In this document: piece after piece, positions 24,985 through 34,016 of the stretch
How positions within the stretch are numbered: position 1 is the first letter of the stretch
Layout of the letters: every line of letters starts with the position of its first letter
DNA from: Chitinophaga flava
GTDB taxonomy: Bacteria; Bacteroidota; Bacteroidia; Chitinophagales; Chitinophagaceae
Length of the DNA: 64,000 bases
Assembly (NCBI RefSeq): GCF_003308995.1
Contig: NZ_QFFJ01000001.1
Span: 930,001-994,000, forward strand
Reading direction: 5' to 3'
Program-made: the position numbers and the translations under genes
The notes under the pieces: model-generated
The model's database searches: none
Seen by the model: the letters and a program-made list of their open reading frames with translations, nothing else
Told to the model about the DNA's origin: nothing

Positions 24985-26088
24985 TTATACAATGTTTTTG
25001 CCGGTCCTGGTGATACTCACTTCATCTCCGGATATTTCCAGGCAACCGATCTGTTCCAGTTTTTTTATGGTATCCATTACTATTGCTTCAGTAAGCACAC
25101 CTGTATATTGTTTGTTGATCGCTGAGATGGCTGCAGTGCCCTTACTAACATAATTTACAAACCGCAGTATAGCATCGTCCCGATAGGTGATACCTTTCTT
25201 AAATATGATTTTATAACTGTAGTTCTCTGAAATCGCCTCTTCAGCTGTTTCCCAACTTGAAATCAACTCTATTATCAGGCGATGTGCCTCGTTATATTTG
25301 TTCATCAGCTCATATTGTTTCCCTTTATATGTACACGTGTAAAAGCTGACAAAGAGTTTCATTCTTTCCTCGATTTCCCCTCTTTGATAGGTTGCCAGTT
25401 TATTTTCAAGCGTATGCTCCAGTTGCTCTTTTAGCGCAATAATATCCGGTTGATCAAGTGTAACTACATTAATTGCCTGTTCTATCAGCTGGTGCTTAAC
25501 ATGATGTTGAATAAAGGGCGCAATCGTGAAGGATTCAAAGTAAGAACAATACCCTATCTGTTTATATTCTTCGTTCCTGAATAAATACATGGTGACGCCA
25601 TTATCATAGGGCACAGCATTCTTTATTTTTTCATTGCTCTCCCTGGTTAGATGGCAGTGATAACAAATTTCTTTGGGTAAATAGGGACTGTCTGTTGGGA
25701 TAATCAGTTTATTGCAGTCAGCACAATTGATCGCTAAATGCCGATCCGTCCAACCCGGACAATTATCATCCGGTTCTTTATCGGAAGGAAAGTAAAATGT
25801 AAGGCCATATTTTTTGATTGCTTTTTGTCCCCACTCTTTTGTCAATTCTGCTTCGGGCCATGCCGGCACGGCTCCATTAAACAACCTGATATCTCCTCCG
25901 AAACTCACAGTACCCAGCTGTACAACTTCCTGTTTCTTCCAGAAAAGTACACCTGTTTCTATATATAAACTCAGTATCAGGTACCATCCTTGTGTATCCC
26001 CATCCCATAGCGCCTCCAGTACCAAGGGCTTTCCCCCGGCCTTTTGTATCTCTTTATCTAGTTCTTCAAACGATGTAATAGTTGGCAT
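24985..26088 (-). CDS. Hypothetical protein with zinc-ribbon-like cysteines
   Basis: The preferred ATG at 26088 gives 367 residues; 26109 is a possible alternative start. Two CxxC pairs, CADC and CYHC, about 20 residues apart in the middle form a likely structural zinc site. The N-terminal part has a compact alpha/beta look (VLEALWDGDTQGWYLILSLY). The C-terminal part ends in a winged-helix-like segment (LTEAIVMDTIKKLEQIGCLEISGDEVSITRTG). No family is recognised. It stands as a single gene before a bidirectional terminator. Confidence 0.6.
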   Translation of the reverse strand: MPTITSFEELDKEIQKAGGKPLVLEALWDGDTQGWYLILSLYIETGVLFWKKQEVVQLGTVSFGGDIRLFNGAVPAWPEAELTKEWGQKAIKKYGLTFYFPSDKEPDDNCPGWTDRHLAINCADCNKLIIPTDSPYLPKEICYHCHLTRESNEKIKNAVPYDNGVTMYLFRNEEYKQIGYCSYFESFTIAPFIQHHVKHQLIEQAINVVTLDQPDIIALKEQLEHTLENKLATYQRGEIEERMKLFVSFYTCTYKGKQYELMNKYNEAHRLIIELISSWETAEEAISENYSYKIIFKKGITYRDDAILRFVNYVSKGTAAISAINKQYTGVLTEAIVMDTIKKLEQIGCLEISGDEVSITRTGKNIV

Positions 26089-26248
26089 AAATTTCCGGAT
26101 AATTATCATTTTTTGCTATCTTAGCCGCTCCTTGGACCTTTCGCAAACCAGCGACCAATACGAAACCGCTTTGTTTGAAAGGAGGACATTTAAAGAAACA
26201 AAGTAAAAAGTATTGCTGCAATTTAGCCCATTACAATAAAAAATACCT

Positions 26249-26791
26249 ATGTCAAAAAAACTATTCCCGGCCGCTCTCGTCGTTATTTTTGTCTTGCTTT
26301 CAGTGGTTATCTATCAATCGTTTTTTAAAAGCAATAAGTTAGCCTATGTAGATTCAGGAAAACTACTGGGGAATTACCATGCCATGACTGATGCCCGAAA
26401 ATCCCTTGAAACAAAGACCCAGCAATGGAAATCAAACATTGACACCCTCAGCAGAGACCTTCAGCAAACTATTCTCAAATATGAACAGGAATTGAATTCC
26501 GGCTCCGCCACACAAAAGAAAATGGCGCAGGAAATCATCAGAGGCAAACAAAAACAGTTAAATGATTATCAAGTGGCTGTTCAACAAAATGCTCAACAGG
26601 AGGAAAACCGCCTGACGCAGAAAGTAATCGCGGATGTTAATGCCTATCTCCTTTCTTATGGAAAAGAACATCATTACAAAATGATATTAATTGCTACCAA
26701 CGGAAATATTGGATATGCAGATCCTTCACTGGATATTACAGATGATATCCTGAATCATCTTAATTCAAATTATAAAATTCCGCTGAAATAA
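26249..26791 (+). CDS. OmpH/Skp-like periplasmic chaperone-type protein
   Basis: This 180-residue protein has an N-terminal membrane anchor or signal (residues 6-24), then AYVDSGKLLGNYHAM, a long coiled coil (about residues 50-115) and a C-terminal cap with YADPSLDITDDILNHLN. That ending is the standard OmpH/Skp terminus. Skp-like proteins carry outer membrane proteins through the periplasm. It is the first gene of the run that leads into the T2SS/T4P-like system and could assist the secretin. Confidence 0.8.
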   Translation: MSKKLFPAALVVIFVLLSVVIYQSFFKSNKLAYVDSGKLLGNYHAMTDARKSLETKTQQWKSNIDTLSRDLQQTILKYEQELNSGSATQKKMAQEIIRGKQKQLNDYQVAVQQNAQQEENRLTQKVIADVNAYLLSYGKEHHYKMILIATNGNIGYADPSLDITDDILNHLNSNYKIPLK

Positions 26792-26810
26792 CCCTCTACA
26801 CTTCTTTTAC

Positions 26811-27452
26811 ATGGTCAAAACCTTTATCCGCACCGCGCAATTAGGTGTACTGGCAGTTCTCTTCAGTTGCTCCAGACCCGCCCCTCTTGACAAGGCTGGC
26901 ATGGAAGCGTATCTTAATAAATCATCCCATCATCTGACACAACAAAGTACCCGGAACGGGATCGATATTGGTTTGAAGTATATGCCTCAAAGCCTGTTGG
27001 TGCTTCAGGAACTGTCTAAAAACCAGGACCCTGCACATCAGACGGTCGACACCTTACAAAAAAAGTATGCTTCACAGTACTACTTCCTGTTGTCATTTTC
27101 CAAAGAAGGTAAAGAAGCCATACGGCAACTTGGGGATTACAGCCTTTATAGCAAAATGCTGCAGACGCTTGCATTCAGAATGAATGAATACGTAAATATT
27201 ACGACCGCCAGCAATGATACGGTTCAGCTCTCCGATTATGCATTTCAGCAAACCTATGGCTTAAGTGATGCCAACACATTACTGCTTGCATTCCCTGCTG
27301 AAAAAATCAAGACGGCTTCTTCTTTTCATGTAAATATTGCAGAATGCGGCTTTGCTACAGGAAGTGAAAGGTTTGAGTTCAAATCCAAAGATATAGCGAA
27401 CATTCCGGAGCTGGACATACAAAATATTATCAGGCAGCAAGCGGCGAAGTAA
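26811..27452 (+). CDS. Hypothetical lipoprotein
   Basis: The 213-residue protein has a signal peptide and lipobox LFSC20. No domain is recognised. The rest is predicted mainly helical, with a later segment EKIKTASSFHVNIAECGFATGSERFEF. It lies 19 bases after the OmpH-like gene and 33 before the YwqK-like gene, so it is probably an accessory lipoprotein of this operon. Confidence 0.6.
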   Translation: MVKTFIRTAQLGVLAVLFSCSRPAPLDKAGMEAYLNKSSHHLTQQSTRNGIDIGLKYMPQSLLVLQELSKNQDPAHQTVDTLQKKYASQYYFLLSFSKEGKEAIRQLGDYSLYSKMLQTLAFRMNEYVNITTASNDTVQLSDYAFQQTYGLSDANTLLLAFPAEKIKTASSFHVNIAECGFATGSERFEFKSKDIANIPELDIQNIIRQQAAK

Positions 27453-27485
27453 TATTCCGGTACCATCTTTTCTAATCTATTTATC

Positions 27486-28058
27486 ATGAAAAAGATACTC
27501 GTTCCTGTTATAATATGTATCAGTGCACTGCTTAACCAGAGCCAGGCCCAGCAGGTGCCGGATATAAAGACTAACCATATTACCATCCGGCGCAATGATA
27601 CCGTTTATACCTTTTACACATATAATAGAAGCAAAAAGATAGTACCGAAGAGGGATAAATATTATTACTGGTACAAAACCCAACAGATAATATATACCCA
27701 CGGAGGCTATAGTGGTCAGGTGCTGGATGGCGACTACACGGAGTTCTATCCCAATAAAAACCTCAAGGCCAAAGGCTCTTTCAAAAAAGGGCTTAAAACC
27801 GGTATCTGGCACTCCTGGAATCCCAATGGAGAATTCATACAGATCACCACCTGGAAAAGTGGCGAAAAAAACGGTGAATCTTTTGAATATGATTCAACCG
27901 GGCACCTTACCAGTAAAAGCATGTATTCCAATGGACAACTTCATGGGCCCAGTACGACCTATTCTTCAAAGGGTGTCGAAAAGACAATTATTTATAAGAA
28001 CGGACAGCTAGTCCCTGAAAAAGCACCTAAGGATTCTTCCGTGAAAAAGATACAATAA
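27486..28058 (+). CDS. Exported YwqK/MORN-repeat protein
   Basis: The 190-residue protein has a signal peptide ending near NQSQAQ and a run of MORN/YwqK-type repeats: FYPNKNLKAKGSFKKGLKTG, WNPNGEFIQITTWKSGEKNG and SKSMYSNGQLHGPSTTYSSKG. The repeats form a beta meander often used as a binding surface. YwqK is named as an antitoxin in other bacteria, but here export and operon position point to a periplasmic part of the pseudopilus system. It overlaps the next gene by one base. Confidence 0.75.
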   Translation: MKKILVPVIICISALLNQSQAQQVPDIKTNHITIRRNDTVYTFYTYNRSKKIVPKRDKYYYWYKTQQIIYTHGGYSGQVLDGDYTEFYPNKNLKAKGSFKKGLKTGIWHSWNPNGEFIQITTWKSGEKNGESFEYDSTGHLTSKSMYSNGQLHGPSTTYSSKGVEKTIIYKNGQLVPEKAPKDSSVKKIQ

Positions 28059-29299
28059 TGAAAAAAATACATGCCGGTAGTTTGCTGCTTGCTATTTTTA
28101 TCAGCTTCATTATTGCCACCATGGCGGCATTGCTGCTATTACAGTTCTCTTATTATGCTGAGTACCTGCAGCAAACGAACAACAGAGATAAATGCAATGA
28201 CCTGCTGAACTCATCTGTAGCACTGGTTTTAGGCAACAAAAACGCTGCCTTCACCACTCAGACCCAGCTATTTAAAGAAGAAGCAGGTGAAACAAATATC
28301 CAATCCAGGAACTGGGGTATTTTTTCTATTGCCACGATAAGAGCAATAGTAGGAAAAGACACACTGGTCCGAAACCTGATGACAGGCGGCATTCCTGACA
28401 GTGTCTTTAATGCCTGTATTTATCTTGAAGAACATAATAAACCATTACTGATAAGCGGGAATACCGTATTAAACGGAAATGTTTACCTCCCTAAAAGCGG
28501 CATAAATCCAACTTATCTTGACAAGGATGGCTTTAAAGGAAAACAATTGTATAACGGACAATTATTCACCAGCACCAAGGAAATCAAAAGTTTTGTTAAC
28601 CTGGAAGCCCTTCCTGATCCGAAAAAAACAATAAAAAAGGGACAGCCCGATCAGCTGCCTCTCTCCATCCGGCAATCATTTTCAGACTCCGTGCGACATC
28701 TGTATACCCAGGGTAAGCTGCCAAATGAAGGTACTTACGCCGGCCAAATTATCATCTGCGCAGACTCCATACTGACCGTCCCCGGGAACTGTTCACTGGA
28801 AAACGTCATCCTCATGGCTCCTTATATTAAGATCGAATCCGGCTTCAGGGGCAGATTACAAGCCATTGCCACGGATAGTCTGATTACCGGACAGGATTGT
28901 TTTTTTGAATATCCGAGTGCATTGGTACTATTGAAACCATCCAGGACCGAGGCCAATAATTTCACTGCGCGACTTCAGCTGGGAAAGGCATCGCACCTAA
29001 ACGGAAGTATCTTTACCTATACCGCCAACTCCAACGACCTGTTCAGGATATATACATACCTGGGTGATCAGACAAAGGTCACAGGCACCGTGTATAGTGA
29101 TGGTTATCTGGAAATCAATGGCAGTATAACCGGTACATTACTGACTGCCTATACAATTTTAAAACATCAGGGAAGCATATACGATAACAGGCTGCACAAT
29201 ACAAGTATTGACAGGAATGCTCTTTCGTCGCATTACCTGCTGCCGGCTGTTTTAGATCAACAACAATCTGCAAGAAAAGTCCTTCAATGGCTGAATTAA
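28058..29299 (+). CDS. Large pseudopilin-like protein (PilX/GspK-type)
   Basis: The 413-residue protein has one N-terminal membrane helix SLLLAIFISFIIATMAALLLLQ and no classical prepilin glutamate five residues into it. A long region then reads as short repeated strands (LISGNTVLNGNVYLPKSGI, HLNGSIFTYTAN, VTGTVYSDGYLEINGSITGT), suggesting a beta-solenoid. Position before two genuine pseudopilins suggests a minor pilin or tip protein of the PilX/GspK kind. The overlap of 13 bases with the next gene indicates coupling. The assignment is from context. Confidence 0.55.
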   Translation: MKKIHAGSLLLAIFISFIIATMAALLLLQFSYYAEYLQQTNNRDKCNDLLNSSVALVLGNKNAAFTTQTQLFKEEAGETNIQSRNWGIFSIATIRAIVGKDTLVRNLMTGGIPDSVFNACIYLEEHNKPLLISGNTVLNGNVYLPKSGINPTYLDKDGFKGKQLYNGQLFTSTKEIKSFVNLEALPDPKKTIKKGQPDQLPLSIRQSFSDSVRHLYTQGKLPNEGTYAGQIIICADSILTVPGNCSLENVILMAPYIKIESGFRGRLQAIATDSLITGQDCFFEYPSALVLLKPSRTEANNFTARLQLGKASHLNGSIFTYTANSNDLFRIYTYLGDQTKVTGTVYSDGYLEINGSITGTLLTAYTILKHQGSIYDNRLHNTSIDRNALSSHYLLPAVLDQQQSARKVLQWLN

Positions 29300-29646
29300 T
29301 AAAAAAACGTGTAAAGGCGGCTACCATCGTCGAAAGTATCGTCGCCCTCCTGATTATTCTGATTGCCTTCGGAATAGTCATGCGTTTTTTTGCCTACACC
29401 ATCCAGCCTTCACTGGGATTGAAAAAGGAGAAAGGACGCCTGCTGCTTAACAGCAAGATAGAAGCCATTGCCAGAGCACCTGAGATCGGATCTTTTGATT
29501 ATGATACCGATGATTTTAACATACGGATTGAGATTACTCCCTATCAGGGAAATAATGCTATACTATACGTTGCAGGCTCCGTTAGTTATCAAGGACAGCT
29601 GATTTCAAACAAAAAAATGCTGATAAACAAACCTTTAAACAGATAA
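29287..29646 (+). CDS. GspI/PilV-like minor pseudopilin
   Basis: The 119-residue protein has a short positively charged leader and a hydrophobic segment ATIVESIVALLIILIAFGIVM. With cleavage before ATIVE the glutamate is residue +5, as needed for processing by prepilin peptidase. Size and the leader motif fit the I/V class of minor pseudopilins. Its neighbours are another pseudopilin and the peptidase itself. Confidence 0.75.
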   Translation: MAELIKKRVKAATIVESIVALLIILIAFGIVMRFFAYTIQPSLGLKKEKGRLLLNSKIEAIARAPEIGSFDYDTDDFNIRIEITPYQGNNAILYVAGSVSYQGQLISNKKMLINKPLNR

Positions 29647-29661
29647 TTACCGTAAATTTAC

Positions 29662-30096
29662 TTGCTAAAATCCTATACCTTGACAAAGAGAAAGTATTCA
29701 CAACCTAAAGTAAAGGCATTTACACTTACAGAAGTATTGGTCGTACTTATCATTGTAGGGATACTGGTGCTCCTGGCCATTCCCAACCTGCTACCGCTCA
29801 TTACCAAAGCTAAAAGCACAGAAGCTAAGTTACAGCTGGAACATATTCATATGTTGGAAAAGAATTTTTTCTATGAAAAATCCCGCTATACAAAGGATCT
29901 GATCGAACTTTCATTTGAGCAACAAAAGCTGGTAACAGAAGGAGGTCAGGCCAATTATAAAATTGAGATCATACAGGCAGGCAGTAATGACTTTAAAGCC
30001 AGAGCAACTGCTGTTGTTGATTTTGATGGAGATGGCACTTTCAATGTATGGGAAATAGATGCCAATAAACGGCTGATAGAGGCCGTAAAGGATTAA
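29662..30096 (+). CDS. GspG-like major pseudopilin
   Basis: The longest frame starts with TTG at 29662 (another TTG is at 29680) and gives 144 residues; no ATG is available before the leader. The type IV prepilin signature KAFTLTEVLVVLIIVGILVLLAIPN places the conserved glutamate at +5. The C-terminal part ends with a calcium-site-like DFDGDGTFNVWEID, resembling the GspG end. It is the most likely major subunit of the pseudopilus. Confidence 0.8.
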   Translation: MLKSYTLTKRKYSQPKVKAFTLTEVLVVLIIVGILVLLAIPNLLPLITKAKSTEAKLQLEHIHMLEKNFFYEKSRYTKDLIELSFEQQKLVTEGGQANYKIEIIQAGSNDFKARATAVVDFDGDGTFNVWEIDANKRLIEAVKD

Positions 30097-30102
30097 TAAA
30101 TA

Positions 30103-30642
30103 ATGTACTACTGTATCACACTACTGCCAATTTTAATTTATGCCATCATTGCCTTTCAGGATTTCAAAGACAGGGCAGTCAGCTGGGTATTTTTTCCGGC
30201 TATTATCATAGCCAACATCTGCTGCAGCATCTGGCGATTTGAAGTTGCTCCTGCATCGTTATTGCGTATGGCAGGAATCAATCTGGCACTTGTTGGCATA
30301 CAATTTCTGATACTGCAATGTTATTTTTCCTTCAGATACAAGACTACTGATCTGATTATCGACCGTTTCATCGGCCTGGGAGATCTGCTGCTTTACCTGG
30401 CACTTATTTTTACTTTTTCACCGCTGAACCTCTTTACTTTTCATGTGGTGAGCCTTGCCCTCTGTCTGTTACTGGCTGCGATATTCGTGGTCTTCCGGAA
30501 TAAGTTTGCGCTGCAATCTGTTCCGCTGGCAGGGATACAATCTGTCTTACTGTTGTTACTTACTATTCAGGCGATGTTACGCCCTTCCTTCAATTTTTTT
30601 GATGAACAATGGGTATTAAACTACACCGCTTATGTCCGTTAA
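30103..30642 (+). CDS. Prepilin peptidase (A24 family), minimal form
   Basis: The 179-residue protein has about six membrane helices. The aspartyl-protease signature of the GxGD class is present: an early aspartate in AFQDFKDRAV (D20/D23) and FIGLGD with D94. The usual N-terminal cysteine-rich methyltransferase domain of PilD/GspO is missing, so it probably only cleaves leaders. It overlaps the gspE-like gene by 11 bases. Confidence 0.8.
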   Translation: MYYCITLLPILIYAIIAFQDFKDRAVSWVFFPAIIIANICCSIWRFEVAPASLLRMAGINLALVGIQFLILQCYFSFRYKTTDLIIDRFIGLGDLLLYLALIFTFSPLNLFTFHVVSLALCLLLAAIFVVFRNKFALQSVPLAGIQSVLLLLLTIQAMLRPSFNFFDEQWVLNYTAYVR

Positions 30643-32056
30643 ACTGTCCATAGATGTAGCGCGCCTTCATGTGATCAGCGCAGAACAAGCCTGGCATTAC
30701 AGGATCATTCCTGCCATCACTGATCGGGCACAACCAACATTTTATTATGCCCGGACTGCTGATCACGAAGGACTACATCATGAGCTGAACTTCCTGTTGA
30801 ATGAAGACATTCACCTGATTCCCGCGGAAGAAACGGAACTACGCACATTGCTGGAAAAACATTATCCCAGACAACAGAAAGACAGCAGACTACAGAACAG
30901 ATTTTACAATGGAAATGCCGATAATTTCCTGCAACATTTAATTGCTGAATCCAAAAATCTACATAGCAGTGATATACACATCGAGATCTATGAAGAGACC
31001 TGCAGAGTAAGGATCAGGATAGATGGCTTGCTGGTACAACGATACTTACTGGATAAAAACCAGTACCCGTCATTGATCAACAAGATAAAAATCATGTCTA
31101 ACCTCGATATTGCGGAAAAGCGTTTGCCACAGGATGGACGTATTTTCTTTGAATATCAGCAGGTCAAAACAGATATTCGTGTATCCGTTCTGCCTACACT
31201 TCATGGAGAAAAAATTGTGCTTCGTCTCCTGAGCAATGATGCCACCAATATAGATCTTGACACACTCGGCTTTGCACAGGAAGAGCTGCGAAGCTATCTG
31301 GAAGGCATCAAAAAACCTAACGGGCTTTTGTTGATCAGCGGCCCCACTGGCTCCGGCAAAACCACTACGCTCTACGCTACACTTAAACTGCTGAACAAGG
31401 ACACAAGAAATATCCTCACTATCGAAGATCCTATCGAATACACGCTTGCAGGTATTAACCAGGTGCAGTTAAAGGAAAACATCGGATTAACTTTCGGGGC
31501 AGCACTCCGCAATTTCCTCAGGCAAGACCCCGATATCATCATGGTGGGGGAAATACGTGATCCGGATACGGCGAACATGGCTATCCGCGCTGCTTTGACG
31601 GGACACCTGGTGCTTTCTACTATCCACACCAATTCTGCATGGGGTATCATATCCAGGCTCTCCGATATGGGCATTCCTCCCTTCCTTGTTGCCAATACAC
31701 TTAACACAGCTGTTGCCCAGCGCCTGCTGCGATTACTTTGCGACCACTGCAAAACACAACAGGAATTTGATGAATCCTTATATCCTCCCAAATTCAAACC
31801 GGATAAAGCAATACATACCCACTATGTACCTGTAGGATGCGAGCATTGTTACAATACCGGTTACAAAGGGAGAAAGGCGGTCTACGAAGTGATCAATATA
31901 GACAGTGACCTGGCCACACAAATTAAACAGTCCAATACCAATATACCATCCCTGTTAAAAGAAAAAGGAATATCAACGCTGGCGGAGAATGCATTCAGCC
32001 TCTTTGAAAAAGGGTACACTTCTATAGATGAAATCTATTCGTTGTTAACTAACTAA
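30632..32056 (+). CDS. gspE: GspE/PilB-type assembly ATPase
   Basis: The 474-residue protein carries all motifs of the secretion ATPase family: Walker A GPTGSGKT (237-244), Asp box TIEDPIEY (263-270), Walker B DIIMVGE (301-307) and His box STIHTNSA. A C-terminal zinc-binding pair of CxxC motifs (C370/C373, C403/C406) is typical of GspE and PilB rather than PilT. It powers pseudopilus assembly from the cytoplasmic side of the membrane. It follows the prepilin peptidase gene and precedes the secretin gene by 19 bases. Confidence 0.92.
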   Translation: MSVKLSIDVARLHVISAEQAWHYRIIPAITDRAQPTFYYARTADHEGLHHELNFLLNEDIHLIPAEETELRTLLEKHYPRQQKDSRLQNRFYNGNADNFLQHLIAESKNLHSSDIHIEIYEETCRVRIRIDGLLVQRYLLDKNQYPSLINKIKIMSNLDIAEKRLPQDGRIFFEYQQVKTDIRVSVLPTLHGEKIVLRLLSNDATNIDLDTLGFAQEELRSYLEGIKKPNGLLLISGPTGSGKTTTLYATLKLLNKDTRNILTIEDPIEYTLAGINQVQLKENIGLTFGAALRNFLRQDPDIIMVGEIRDPDTANMAIRAALTGHLVLSTIHTNSAWGIISRLSDMGIPPFLVANTLNTAVAQRLLRLLCDHCKTQQEFDESLYPPKFKPDKAIHTHYVPVGCEHCYNTGYKGRKAVYEVINIDSDLATQIKQSNTNIPSLLKEKGISTLAENAFSLFEKGYTSIDEIYSLLTN

Positions 32057-32075
32057 TATCACTGTCAATAAGATA

Positions 32076-34013
32076 ATGAAAAAAATAATACTGTTACTGC
32101 TAAGCGTTTTCATACTACATCTTTCACCGAACATGGCACAGATGCCAGTGAAAGATCGTATGGCCACCCTCACACAAAACCTGAATGATCTCTCTATAAA
32201 TGTACCGGGTCTTCGGCAGAAAGCATCCATAAGCGTTTCCGGCAGCACCTTGCAGGAAGTACTCCGTGGCATCGCCAATACACATCGCCTCAATCTGAAT
32301 ATAGATCCCTCGCTGACAGAAAAAGTCACCAATTACTTTGATGGCGAAACTGTTTCTAATGTATTAATCTATCTGGCCAAACAATATAACCTGGATTTTA
32401 ACTTCACCGGAAACATTATCTATATCACACATTACCAGGACCCGTATAAAAATCTGCCACCTCCTCCCAAGGAACTCCGGATTAACTATAACAATGCGAC
32501 CGGTAATATCACCCTCGACCTTCATAATGATAGTCTGATGAATGTCGCCAAAAGAATTACGGTAACGACCAATAAAAACGTAGTCGTTGTTCCGGATCTT
32601 TTTGGGAAAACCGTCAGCGGCTATATACAGGACCTGCCCATCCCGAATGCACTGGAAAAACTGGCGCTTACCAATAACTTTAAGTTTACCAGAACTAACG
32701 ATGAGGTGTATGTACTTGAACCACTCGCCAACGGAGAAAAAATACTGCTTAAACCGGAACTCAAGCCCATCCCCAACAGCAATACGGTGATCCGGAAATT
32801 TAATGGCAACTCCTCTGGGAATATAGATGCGCTGTATGATAATTCCGGCCGGAAAATGATTTCGCTGAATGTAAACGCAATGCCCATCAGGGATGTATTA
32901 AGAAACATCGCAGATCAAACCGGGATGAACTATTTTATTTACACCGACATCCAGGGAAATATCACCGCCAACTTCTCGAACATAGAGCTGGAGAAAGCCC
33001 TGCAATATATTTTTCAGGGAACAGAATACACCTATCGCATAGAAAAGGACATATACATGATCGGGAACCGGCTGAATGAGGGACTACGCACCTATAAAAT
33101 CGTTCAGCTCCAGAACCGTTCCATGGACTCATTAATGCACCTGCTTCCCCCGGAACTCAAGAAAAACGTGGAAGTAAAGGAATTCAAGGAACTCAACAGC
33201 CTGCTGCTCAGCGGTAGTGCACCTGATATAGAGATGATCCAGGCATTTGTCAAACAGATCGACAAAGTAGTGCCTATGATAACCATTGAGGTCATCCTGA
33301 TGGACGTTAAAAAAGGGAAGTCTATTAAAACAGGCATCCGGGCAGGCGTTTCAGATTCTGTAAAAACAGGAGGAACATTCCTGGGAGAACGAGGACTGGA
33401 TTATACCTTCGGAGCAAAGTCCATTAATGATTTCCTGGGCCGCATCGGTATTAACAATATATTCAACCTGGGTAAGGTAACGCCCAACTTTTATGTACAG
33501 TTAAGTGCATTGGAAAGCAACAGTAATATTGATCTCCGGCAGACACCCAAACTATCTACCTTAAATGGTCATGTCGCCAACTTGAGTATCGGTAGTACAC
33601 GCTATTATACGGTCAGCACACAAAATGTGATGGGATCACTGAACCCGCAAACACTGGTCACCCAGCAGTATATTCCGGTAGAAGCCAATCTTTCTATCGA
33701 CATTATGCCTATCGTATCCGGTGATGAACAGGTAACTTTAAATATCGATGTAAAGATTGCAGACTTCATTGGTGATCCTCCCAACAATGCGCCTCCACCC
33801 TCTTCCAACAGCAAGTTTAAATCTATTATCCGTGTAAAGAATGAGGAAATGGTAGTATTGGGCGGTATTGAAAGAAATGAAAAAAGTGAGTCCGGAGGCG
33901 GTATCCCTGTTCTTTCCAGGATCCCGGTACTAAAATGGTTATTCAGCAGCCGTTCCAGAACGACCTCCAAAACAGTTTCCCTGGTATTTATCAAACCCAC
34001 TATTATTTATTAA
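32076..34013 (+). CDS. gspD: Secretin (GspD/PilQ family)
   Basis: The 645-residue outer membrane channel has a signal peptide (about residues 1-21). Three STN-like domains follow (near residues 60-110, 150-205 and 275-330), then an N1-like segment. The C-terminal secretin domain has VEANLSIDIMPIVSGDEQVTL, VKNEEMVVLGGIERN and the end motif IPVLSRIPVLKWLFSSRS. The multiple STN domains recall PilQ as much as GspD. It would form the exit pore of the system encoded around it. Confidence 0.9.
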   Translation: MKKIILLLLSVFILHLSPNMAQMPVKDRMATLTQNLNDLSINVPGLRQKASISVSGSTLQEVLRGIANTHRLNLNIDPSLTEKVTNYFDGETVSNVLIYLAKQYNLDFNFTGNIIYITHYQDPYKNLPPPPKELRINYNNATGNITLDLHNDSLMNVAKRITVTTNKNVVVVPDLFGKTVSGYIQDLPIPNALEKLALTNNFKFTRTNDEVYVLEPLANGEKILLKPELKPIPNSNTVIRKFNGNSSGNIDALYDNSGRKMISLNVNAMPIRDVLRNIADQTGMNYFIYTDIQGNITANFSNIELEKALQYIFQGTEYTYRIEKDIYMIGNRLNEGLRTYKIVQLQNRSMDSLMHLLPPELKKNVEVKEFKELNSLLLSGSAPDIEMIQAFVKQIDKVVPMITIEVILMDVKKGKSIKTGIRAGVSDSVKTGGTFLGERGLDYTFGAKSINDFLGRIGINNIFNLGKVTPNFYVQLSALESNSNIDLRQTPKLSTLNGHVANLSIGSTRYYTVSTQNVMGSLNPQTLVTQQYIPVEANLSIDIMPIVSGDEQVTLNIDVKIADFIGDPPNNAPPPSSNSKFKSIIRVKNEEMVVLGGIERNEKSESGGGIPVLSRIPVLKWLFSSRSRTTSKTVSLVFIKPTIIY

Positions 34014-34016
34014 TCC

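Noticed and set aside
26169..26203. Inverted repeat CTTTGTTT/AAACAAAG before the OmpH-like gene as a terminator or riboswitch.
   Set aside because: The stem is only 8 bp with a 19-base loop in AT-rich DNA, and no supporting promoter or T-run arrangement is seen.
27486..28058. YwqK-like protein as the antitoxin of a toxin-antitoxin pair.
   Set aside because: It has a signal peptide, and its neighbours are secretion genes; no toxin-like gene is present.
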